Shown: positions 1-5,763 of the stretch, in pieces
How positions within the stretch are numbered: the stretch's first letter is position 1
Layout: every line of letters begins with the position of its first letter
Assembly (NCBI GenBank): GCA_023392225.1
Contig: JAEVZM010000520.1
Span: forward strand, 1-8,649
DNA length: 8,649 nt
Direction of reading: 5' to 3'
Source: Pseudomonadota bacterium
GTDB lineage: Bacteria; Pseudomonadota; Alphaproteobacteria; Rhizobiales; Kaistiaceae
Notes under the pieces: generated by a model
What the model saw: the letters and a program-made list of their open reading frames with translations, nothing else
The model's database searches: none
Told to the model about the DNA's origin: nothing
Made by a program: the position numbers and the translations under genes

Positions 1-22
1 CGACCAAGCCAAGGGCCTGTAA
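1..22 (+). CDS. 3' end of an upstream gene, probably gcvPA (partial)
   Basis: Reading from base 2, the frame gives Asp-Gln-Ala-Lys-Gly-Leu and then TAA at 20-22. This stop shares one base with the ATG of the next gene (TAATG), the arrangement expected of translationally coupled genes. In bacteria with a split glycine dehydrogenase, gcvPA (subunit 1) normally lies directly before gcvPB, so gcvPA is the likely identity. Six residues are too few to confirm this from sequence. The identity is inferred from context; the overlapping stop itself is seen directly. Confidence 0.45.
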
Positions 23-1593
23 TGCTGAACGACCAGGGACGTCCCACCCGCCCGGCGGCGGCCGTTGCCGACGAGACCGCGCCGACCTTCACCGGCAACA
101 AGGCCCTCCAGGTCGAGGAGGCGCTGATCTTCGAGACCGGCCGGCTCGACGTGACTGGCGTCGACCTGCCGGAAGCGCCGGCAACGGCATCGAGGCTCGG
201 CCGCCATGCGCGGAAGGCGCCGATCGGCCTGCCCGGGCTGACCGAGCCCGAGGCGGTGCGCCACTACGTGCGGCTCAGCCAGAAGAACTACGCCATCGAT
301 ACCGGGCTCTATCCGCTCGGCTCCTGCACGATGAAGCACAACCCGCGGCTCAACGAGAAGATGGCGCGGCTGCCGGGCTTCGGCGACATCCACCCGCTGC
401 AGCCTCTCTCGACCGTGCCCGGCGCGCTCGAGCTGATCGCCGAGCTTGGCCGCTGGCTCCTCGCCGAGACCGGCATGGCCTCGGTGGCGATGAGCCCCAA
501 GGCCGGCGCCCATGGCGAGCTGTGCGGCATGATGGCGATCAAGGCGGCGATGCTCGATCGCGGCGAGGCGCGGACCACCGTGCTCGTGCCCGAGTCCGCC
601 CATGGCACCAACCCGGCCACCGCGGCGCTGCTCGGTTACAAGGTGGTCGATGTGCCGGCCCGGGCCGACGGCACCGTCGACCCGGCCGCCGTCCGCGAGC
701 GGCTGTCGCCGGACGTCGCCGCGATCATGCTCACCAACCCCAATACCTGCGGCCTGTTCGAGCGGGACGTGGTCGGGATCGCCGAGGCCGTGCACGCGGC
801 CGGCGCCTACTTCTATGCCGACGGCGCCAACTTCAATGCCATCGTGGGCAAGGTGAAGCCGGGCGACCTCGGCGTCGACGCCATGCACATCAACCTCCAC
901 AACACCTGCTCGCCGCCCCTTGGCGGCGGCGGTCCGGGGGCGGGGCCGGTGGTGTTCTCGGACAAGCTCGCCGCCTATGCGCCGGTGCCATTCGTCCGGC
1001 TCACCGCCGATGGCGCCGAGTTCATCGAGACACGGGCAGAGGCCGGCGACACCGCCACGCCCTTCGGGCGGATGACCGCGTTCCTCGGCCAGATGGGCAT
1101 GTTCGTCCGCGCCATGAGCTACATGCTCGCCCACGGCGCCGACGGCATGCGCCAGGCGTCGGAGGACGCGGTGCTCAACGCCAACTATATCCGCGCCACG
1201 CTCCGCGACCTGTTCAGCCAGCCGTTCGGCGACAGGCCCTGCATGCACGAGGTGCTGTTCGACGACCATTTCCTCGAGGGCACGGGCGTCACCACGCTCG
1301 ACTTCGCCAAGGCGATGATCGACGAGGGCTATCACCCGATGACCATGTACTTCCCGCTGGTGGTGCATGGCGCGATGCTGATCGAGCCGACGGAGTCGGA
1401 ATCGCTCGCCTCGATCGACCTCTTCGTCGCCACGCTCCGCGACCTCGCGATGCGGGCGAAGGCCGGCGAGGCCGAGATGTTCCGCGCCGCGCCCGTGCAC
1501 GCGCCGCGGCGGCGCCTCGACGAGACCCGGGCCGCACGGCAGCCGAAGCTGAAGTGGGAGCCGCCGGTGCCCTTTGTCGAGGCGGCGGAATAG
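22..1593 (+). CDS. gcvPB: Glycine dehydrogenase (decarboxylating) subunit 2, P-protein beta half, with altered PLP-lysine site
   Basis: With GcvPA, this subunit forms the PLP-dependent P-protein of the cytoplasmic glycine cleavage system, which decarboxylates glycine and passes the aminomethyl group to lipoyl-GcvH. The 523-residue length is normal. The ATG at 22 has AAGGG at 11-15 and overlaps the upstream stop. Family motifs are present in order: YPLGSCTMKHNP (97-108), HPLQP (124-128), AGAHGE (161-166), ESAHGTNPAT (191-200), LTNPNTCGLFE (237-247), DGANFNAIVGKVKPGDLG (267-284) and the GGGGPGAGP loop (301-309). The oddity is at 291-300. Where the family has NLHKTFxxPH, this protein has Asn at 294 in place of the Lys that forms the Schiff base with PLP, Cys at 296 for Phe, and Leu at 300 for His. 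The frame is intact on both sides, so this is not a frameshift. It could be a catalytically dead or repurposed subunit, or a sequence error. Family assignment is certain; activity is doubtful. Confidence 0.96.
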   Translation: MLNDQGRPTRPAAAVADETAPTFTGNKALQVEEALIFETGRLDVTGVDLPEAPATASRLGRHARKAPIGLPGLTEPEAVRHYVRLSQKNYAIDTGLYPLGSCTMKHNPRLNEKMARLPGFGDIHPLQPLSTVPGALELIAELGRWLLAETGMASVAMSPKAGAHGELCGMMAIKAAMLDRGEARTTVLVPESAHGTNPATAALLGYKVVDVPARADGTVDPAAVRERLSPDVAAIMLTNPNTCGLFERDVVGIAEAVHAAGAYFYADGANFNAIVGKVKPGDLGVDAMHINLHNTCSPPLGGGGPGAGPVVFSDKLAAYAPVPFVRLTADGAEFIETRAEAGDTATPFGRMTAFLGQMGMFVRAMSYMLAHGADGMRQASEDAVLNANYIRATLRDLFSQPFGDRPCMHEVLFDDHFLEGTGVTTLDFAKAMIDEGYHPMTMYFPLVVHGAMLIEPTESESLASIDLFVATLRDLAMRAKAGEAEMFRAAPVHAPRRRLDETRAARQPKLKWEPPVPFVEAAE

Positions 1594-1631
1594 CGCTACA
1601 GGAAAGCGACACCAATCCCACGGGGGCACAT

Positions 1632-2045
1632 GTGACGACGCTGATCATCAATGCCGGGCCGTTCGAGTTCGAAGGCGAGCTGGAAGAGGCCAACGCGCCC
1701 AAGACCTGCGCGAAGTTCAAGAGCCTCTTGCCCTACAAGGAGCGGATCATCCACGTCCGCTGGAGCGGCGAGGGCTGCTGGATCCCGCTCGGCGACCTCG
1801 ACCTCGGGCTCGGCTACGAGAACCACACCAGCAACCCCGCGCCGGGCGAGTTCATCCTCTATCCGGGCGGCATCTCGGAGACCGAGATCCTCCTCGCCTA
1901 TGGTGGCGTCCACTTCGCCAGCAAGATGGGCCAGCTCGCCGGCAACCACTTCCTGACGATCACCAAGGGCCGCGAGAACCTCATGGCGCTCGGCAAGATG
2001 ACCCTCTGGGAGGGCGCGCAGGACATCGTCTTCCGCCTGAAGTAG
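1632..2045 (+). CDS. DUF3830 family protein (cyclophilin-like fold)
   Basis: A 137-residue protein of unknown function. It is recognised as DUF3830 by its N-terminal beta-strand, then LEExNAPKTC (about 17-26), LLPYKERIIHVRWSGE (about 31-46), WIPLGDLDLGLGYENHTSNP, the LYPGGISETEILLAYG segment, and the C-terminal QLAGNHFLTI and LWEGAQDIVF blocks. The family is known for a small cyclophilin-like beta-barrel; no reaction is established. The frame stays open far upstream into gcvPB, but only the GTG at 1632 puts the start where the family begins, just before the first strand. An overlapping ATG at 1630 runs straight into TGA. The ribosome-binding site is weak (a G-run at 1622-1626). It starts 38 nt after gcvPB with no terminator between, so co-transcription with gcv genes is likely. 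A functional link to glycine metabolism is only inferred from this position. There is no signal peptide or membrane segment, so it is probably cytoplasmic. Confidence 0.88.
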   Translation: MTTLIINAGPFEFEGELEEANAPKTCAKFKSLLPYKERIIHVRWSGEGCWIPLGDLDLGLGYENHTSNPAPGEFILYPGGISETEILLAYGGVHFASKMGQLAGNHFLTITKGRENLMALGKMTLWEGAQDIVFRLK

Positions 2046-2051
2046 GCGGGA

Positions 2052-2076
2052 GGTCCCCCGCCGGCGGGGGGGGACC
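2052..2076 (+). terminator. G/C-run hairpin after the DUF3830 gene (candidate terminator or leader element)
   Basis: Seven bases after the DUF3830 stop, GGTCCCCC (2052-2059) can pair with GGGGGACC (2069-2076), an 8-bp stem with a loop rich in G and C. No T-run follows, so it is not a classical intrinsic terminator. The G-run 2068-2073 can instead pair with the C-run 2081-2086 across a 7-nt loop, so two exclusive folds are possible. It may end the gcv-DUF3830 transcript or lie in the leader of the next gene. Confidence 0.35.
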
Positions 2077-2106
2077 GTCACCCCCCTGTCATCGAAGACA
2101 CCTAAC

Positions 2107-2130
2107 CACCCCGCGGAGTCCCGCGGGGTG
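2107..2130 (+). other. 10-bp perfect inverted repeat in the leader of the RTX gene
   Basis: CACCCCGCGG (2107-2116) and CCGCGGGGTG (2121-2130) are exact reverse complements around the tetraloop AGTC, giving a very stable hairpin that ends 26 bases before the start codon of the RTX protein. The bases that follow (CGGGTCGATT) do not form a T-run, so a simple intrinsic terminator is unlikely. Possible roles are transcript end protection, attenuation or a DNA-binding site. The structure is seen directly; the role is unknown. Confidence 0.5.
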
Positions 2131-2156
2131 CGGGTCGATTCACGACAGGGGTAGAG

Positions 2157-4682
2157 ATGACCGATTTCACGATCTCCGGACCGCAGACCAGCCAGCAACT
2201 TCTCGAGGCGAACGACACGCTCGACGTCACCGGCGTCGGCAGCCTCGTCGTCACCGGCAGCGATGCCGTGGTCTGGGACCTCGATCCGTCCTCCGACGTG
2301 CCGCCCGGCGTGGTCATCGTCAACGAGGGCCTGATCCAGTCCCTCACCAACCGGGCCTTCGACACCACCGGCTCGGCCGGTGACGTGCGCTCGCTGTCGC
2401 TGACCAACAGGGGCACGATCACCTCGCCCGACGACGCGGTCCGCATCGACGACGACCTCACCGGCGGCCAGGTCCTGATCGACAATGCCGGCAAGATCTC
2501 GGCCACCGGCAGCGGCCAGGCGATCGACTTCAACGGTGTCGAGGCGGCAACATCGATCCTCATCGTCAACCGCGCCGGCGCCCTGATCCAGAGCGTGGAT
2601 GCCGATGCCATCCGCCCCGGCGCAAACGCGACGATCAACAACTACGGCTACGTCCAGGCCGGGGGTGGCGGCGACGGCATCGACTTCCAGGACGATGCCG
2701 GTGGCGTGGTCAACAACTATGCCGGCTCGCTGATCGAGGGCGGCAAGCACGGCATCACCGGCGACGAGGCGGTCACCGTCTATAACGCGGCCGGCGCGAC
2801 GATCGCCGGCAACGACGGCTCGGCGGTCAACATCGACAACGCGCCCGGTGCCGGGAACACCGTCCACGTCACCAACTACGGCACGATGGAGGGCCGCTCG
2901 GCGGAGACCTCCGACAGCGACGGCGACGCGATCGATACCGACGGCCTCCTCATCCTCGACAACTGGGGCGCGGTGAGGGGCCTCGGCCACGAGGGCTATC
3001 ACGACGGCGGGCCGAACCTGTCGGAAGGCGTCGCCATGGGCGGCGGCACGATCACCAACTACGAAGGCGGCCTGATCTATGGCTACGGCCGCGCCATCCA
3101 GGTCGACGACAGCGAGAACGGCGGCGCCTTCTCCGCGACGACGATCGACAATGCCGGCGTCATCGAGGGCGGCGGCAACGGCCCCGAGGGCGTCGACCCT
3201 GAAGACGTTCTGCCGCTGACGCCGATCGGCAACGAGGCGATCAACCTCGTCGGCGACTGGGCGGACGTCATCACCAACAGCGGCACCATCATCGGCGGCG
3301 TGATGATGGGCGGCGGCGCCGACACGCTGACCAACCGCGGCGCCATGCAGGCCCTCAACGGCTCCGCCATCGACCTCGGCGACGGCGACGACCAGCTCAA
3401 CCTCTACACCGGCTCGTCGGTGAAGGGCACGATGGTCGGCGGCGCCGGTACGCTCGACACCCTCAACCTCCTGATGGACAGCGGCTCCGAGGATAGCGCC
3501 GGGACCATCGCCGGGGTGTCGGGCTTCGAGCTGCTCGCGGTATCCGGCGGCTCGTGGACGATCCTCGACGCAGAGGCCTATTCGGGCGGCATCGGCATTG
3601 CGGCCGGAGCCGAGCTGGTGCTCGGCAATGGCGGCGCAGTCCTCGGCACCGTGACCGGCGAGGGCAGCTTCGTCGTCGATCGGACCGACGTCTTCGCGCT
3701 CGACGCCGTCCTCGCCGGTGCGGGCACCCTCGTCCAGCGCGGGTCCGGCACCACGGTGATCGCCAGCGCCAACTCGCTCACCGGCCAGACGCTCATCACC
3801 GACGGCACGCTCCGCCTGTCGGCCATCGGCGCGCTCGGCAGCGGCGATGTCGGCTTCGACATGGTCGGCGGCGAGACGCTGATGATCGACGACGCCGCGA
3901 TGTCCGGCACGGCCTTCGCCAACACCGTCTACGGCCTCGGCCTGGACGACGCGGTGGACTTCACCGGCCTCTCGTTCACCGCCGGAACGATCGTCGACTA
4001 CGATTCGACCTCCGGCCTGGTGACCGTCACCGGCAAGGCCGAGACCTACACCTTCACGCTGCTGTTCCCCTACGAGAGCGCGCTTGTCGCCGTCAGCGAC
4101 GGTTCCGGCGGGACGAAGATCATGCTGCGGGATGTCGGCGAGTCGATCCGCGGCACCGCCAAGAGCGACGTCATCCACGGCCAGCACACCGTGCTCGGCC
4201 GGCCTCTGCCGACGTCGGCCGACGATACGATCAAAACCCTGGGCGGCAAGGACAGGGTCGACGGCCTCGGTGGCAACGACAGGACCGAGGGAGGCAAGGG
4301 CAACGACGTGCTGTTCGGCTCCGGCGGCGACGACTGGCTCTATGGCGGCACGGGTCACAACAAGCTGACCGGCGGGGCGGGCTTCGATGCCTATGTCTTC
4401 GATACCAAGGTCAGCAGCTCGTTCTCGAAGATCATGGGCTTCGAGGTCGGCAAGGACCAGATCCTCCTCGACGACAAGGTGTTCAAGGCCCTCGACGCCG
4501 GTGCGTTGTCCGACGACGCCTTCGCCCATGGCAAGACGGCCAAGAGCGCCGACGTCCACATCCTCTACAAGAACGGCACGCTCCGCTACGACGCCGACGG
4601 CGCCGGCGGCAAGGATGCGGTGGTGTTCGCCAAGCTCGCCAACAAGGCCGACATCGACGCCGGCGACTTCCTGGTCATCTGA
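2157..4682 (+). CDS. RTX calcium-binding protein with autotransporter-like beta-helix repeats (probable type I secretion substrate)
   Basis: An 841-residue, acidic, Gly/Asp/Asn-rich protein, predicted to be exported and to fold outside the cell on binding calcium. AGGGGT at 2147-2152 is a good ribosome-binding site for the ATG at 2157. Residues about 52-420 hold roughly a dozen degenerate turns of the form hxNxGxIxG...AIxhDD, typical of a right-handed parallel beta-helix. Residues about 520-567 match an autotransporter-associated strand repeat (GTLVQRGSGTTVIASANSLTG, then TLITDGTLRLS). Residues about 592-655 resemble a beta module found in other RTX adhesins, ending SDGSGGTKI. Residues 694-748 are RTX nonapeptides, and 749-841 is a serralysin-like C-terminal region ending DFLVI. 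There is no N-terminal signal peptide and no beta-barrel translocator, which argues for type I rather than type V secretion. No ABC transporter or membrane-fusion gene is in the window. It could be an adhesin, matrix or surface-layer protein; substrate and partner are unknown. Confidence 0.88.
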   Translation: MTDFTISGPQTSQQLLEANDTLDVTGVGSLVVTGSDAVVWDLDPSSDVPPGVVIVNEGLIQSLTNRAFDTTGSAGDVRSLSLTNRGTITSPDDAVRIDDDLTGGQVLIDNAGKISATGSGQAIDFNGVEAATSILIVNRAGALIQSVDADAIRPGANATINNYGYVQAGGGGDGIDFQDDAGGVVNNYAGSLIEGGKHGITGDEAVTVYNAAGATIAGNDGSAVNIDNAPGAGNTVHVTNYGTMEGRSAETSDSDGDAIDTDGLLILDNWGAVRGLGHEGYHDGGPNLSEGVAMGGGTITNYEGGLIYGYGRAIQVDDSENGGAFSATTIDNAGVIEGGGNGPEGVDPEDVLPLTPIGNEAINLVGDWADVITNSGTIIGGVMMGGGADTLTNRGAMQALNGSAIDLGDGDDQLNLYTGSSVKGTMVGGAGTLDTLNLLMDSGSEDSAGTIAGVSGFELLAVSGGSWTILDAEAYSGGIGIAAGAELVLGNGGAVLGTVTGEGSFVVDRTDVFALDAVLAGAGTLVQRGSGTTVIASANSLTGQTLITDGTLRLSAIGALGSGDVGFDMVGGETLMIDDAAMSGTAFANTVYGLGLDDAVDFTGLSFTAGTIVDYDSTSGLVTVTGKAETYTFTLLFPYESALVAVSDGSGGTKIMLRDVGESIRGTAKSDVIHGQHTVLGRPLPTSADDTIKTLGGKDRVDGLGGNDRTEGGKGNDVLFGSGGDDWLYGGTGHNKLTGGAGFDAYVFDTKVSSSFSKIMGFEVGKDQILLDDKVFKALDAGALSDDAFAHGKTAKSADVHILYKNGTLRYDADGAGGKDAVVFAKLANKADIDAGDFLVI
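2310..3416 (+). repeat. Degenerate beta-helix coding repeats within the RTX protein
   Basis: This part encodes residues about 52-420. The recurring turn begins with a hydrophobic residue, then x-Asn-x-Gly and a strand, then a Gly-rich turn and Ala-Ile-x-h-Asp-Asp. Examples are LTNRGTITS (82-90), IDNAGKIS (108-115), INNYGYVQAG (160-169), VTNYGTMEG (238-246), ITNYEGGLIYG (299-309), IDNAGVIEG (330-338), ITNSGTIIGG (372-381) and LTNRGAMQA (391-399). Unit length varies from about 18 to 40 residues. The divergence shows an old repeat array rather than recent duplication. Confidence 0.75.
4236..4400 (+). repeat. RTX nonapeptide array (GGxGxDxhx)
   Basis: This part encodes residues 694-748, six consecutive nine-residue units: TLGGKDRVD, GLGGNDRTE, GGKGNDVLF, GSGGDDWLY, GGTGHNKLT, GGAGFDAYV. 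This is the hemolysin-type calcium-binding parallel beta-roll. Units 1, 2 and 5 are imperfect, while units 3, 4 and 6 are canonical, so perhaps three or four calcium sites form. The array sits directly before the C-terminal secretion-signal region, the usual arrangement for type I substrates. Confidence 0.9.
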
Positions 4683-4704
4683 TCGGGACGGTGGGCTTCG
4701 GGGG

Positions 4705-4730
4705 AGGGGCGCCCGTGCGGCGCCCCTTTT
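4705..4730 (+). terminator. Intrinsic terminator of the RTX gene, between convergent genes
   Basis: GGGGCGCC (4706-4713) pairs exactly with GGCGCCCC (4719-4726) around the loop CGTGC, and TTTT (4727-4730) follows. A at 4705 extends the stem with the first T. It begins 22 bases after the RTX stop. On the minus strand the same hairpin lies just past the M23 gene's stop but is followed by TCCCCC rather than a T-run, so it probably works well for the plus strand and only weakly, if at all, for the minus strand. Confidence 0.88.
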
Positions 4731-4739
4731 CCTGCCGGC

Positions 4740-5735
4740 CTACTCGGGCATCTCGAAGCGGACGTCGCGGGCCGCGACCTCGCGTCCGTCGCGGGTCACC
4801 ACGTAGCGGCCGTGCCATGTGCCGGCGGGCCAGGGCTCCTCATGGCGCTTCCGGCCGGCGAAGACGAAGTACTGCGCCTTCGGCCGGTCCATCGGCTCGA
4901 CATCTTCCTCGACGAAGACCGAGCCGTCCGGCGCCGTGATCGTCACGCGCTGGACGTCCCCCGCTTCCAGGCCGATCGCGAGGCCGTAGAAGACGAGCGC
5001 GGGGGATTGCGGGGTGAGCGCCATGTCGGCGGCCGCGCCGGTTTCGACGTCCTCTATCGCCATCGGCGCGCCGGCGAAGCCGGCATTGAGGACGAAGGCG
5101 GGGCGGTAGGCGAGGGCGGTCGCGGCAGCCGGCGACCAGATGGCGCTGTCGAGGTCGCCGGCGAACTGGCAGGCAGGATCGGCCGGTGATGGACCGATGG
5201 CGAACGGGTCGATCTCCACGTCGTCGCGATGGACGCTGAACTCGAGATGCGGGAACTCGGTATTGCCGGAAAGGCCGACCTCGCCGAGCAGCGCTCCGAC
5301 ATCGACATGGTCGCCCTCGCGGACGCGGATGCTGCCCTCCTTCATGTGGCAGTACTGCGTCGCCCAGCCCTCGCCATGGTCGATCATCACGCCGTTGCCG
5401 CACTCGCGGTCCTTGACCGCATCGGGGCCGGTCTCGTCGATGCTCACGTCGGGCATGCCGTCGCGGGTGGCCCGCACGGTGCCCGGGGCGGCGGCAAGCA
5501 CCGCGACGCCCCTCGCCATGGCCCTGAGATCCGCGATGCGGAAGTCGACGCCGTCGTGGCCGTCATAGGTCTGGTGGCCGCACATGTAGTCGCGGCGGTC
5601 GTCGCTCGGGTCGCGATCGAAGTAGTTCTGGATGGCGCTGCCGCCGCCGATCGTGCAGTCTATCGGCAGCGCTATCTCGACGGCGGCGGCCGGAGCCGCC
5701 ACCAAGAGTGCCGCGGCCAGGACGATGATCCGCAT
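4740..5735 (-). CDS. Secreted M23 (LytM-type) metallopeptidase-like protein with altered HxH motif
   Basis: A 331-residue protein related to zinc endopeptidases that cut peptidoglycan cross-links. A signal peptide (1-18, ending APAAA before Val-Glu) sends it to the periplasm or outside. The ATG at 5735 has GGGGAG on the minus strand at 5746-5741. The M23 core is residues about 24-178: DCTIGG...IQNYFD (26-40), GHDGVDF (59-65, ligands His60 and Asp64), ECGNGVMIDHG (111-121), TQYCHM (126-131, His130), then GLSGNTEFPHLEF (154-166) and DPF. The last motif is normally HxH; here it is His163-Leu-Glu165, so the second histidine, usually a zinc ligand, is Glu. Cysteines at 27, 52, 112, 129 and 189 could form disulfides. 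The C-terminal half (about 185-331) is a beta-rich region I do not recognise. It follows the VWA gene by 28 nt, so they are probably co-transcribed. It may be an active enzyme using Glu as ligand, or an inactive LytM-like regulator or scaffold. Confidence 0.88.
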   Translation of the reverse strand: MRIIVLAAALLVAAPAAAVEIALPIDCTIGGGSAIQNYFDRDPSDDRRDYMCGHQTYDGHDGVDFRIADLRAMARGVAVLAAAPGTVRATRDGMPDVSIDETGPDAVKDRECGNGVMIDHGEGWATQYCHMKEGSIRVREGDHVDVGALLGEVGLSGNTEFPHLEFSVHRDDVEIDPFAIGPSPADPACQFAGDLDSAIWSPAAATALAYRPAFVLNAGFAGAPMAIEDVETGAAADMALTPQSPALVFYGLAIGLEAGDVQRVTITAPDGSVFVEEDVEPMDRPKAQYFVFAGRKRHEEPWPAGTWHGRYVVTRDGREVAARDVRFEMPE

Positions 5736-5746
5736 CGTAGCTCCCC

Positions 5747-5763
5747 GGCCGGTCGAGCCGGCC
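5747..5763. repeat. 6-bp inverted repeat between the VWA stop and the M23 ribosome-binding site
   Basis: GGCCGG (5747-5752) and CCGGCC (5758-5763) are exact reverse complements around TCGAG. The hairpin fills most of the 28-nt gap between the two minus-strand genes and touches the GGGGAG ribosome-binding site of the M23 gene (5746-5741). It could affect processing or translation of the second gene, but a short GC palindrome is common by chance in this DNA. Confidence 0.35.

Noticed and set aside
892..930. A compensated double frameshift in gcvPB to explain the lost lysine
   Set aside because: Neighbouring motifs on both sides are in the same frame, and shifting the patch does not restore KTFxxPH; the changes look like substitutions.
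522..1631. An N-terminal extension of the DUF3830 frame back into gcvPB
   Set aside because: The extension is Arg/Pro-rich out-of-frame translation of gcvPB; the family N-terminus matches a start at 1632.
1596..4559. A 987-codon open frame on the minus strand across the DUF3830 and RTX genes
   Set aside because: Its translation is low-complexity Val/Ala/Asp/Gly/Arg with no domain, while the plus strand gives clear DUF3830 and RTX proteins. Long antisense frames are a normal by-product of this base composition.
2157..4682. Classical type V autotransporter
   Set aside because: No signal peptide and no C-terminal beta-barrel; the C-terminus is RTX with a type I-like secretion tail.
3554..4939. 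A 461-codon plus-strand frame overlapping the RTX gene
   Set aside because: Arg-rich, out-of-frame shadow of the RTX gene that also runs through the terminator.
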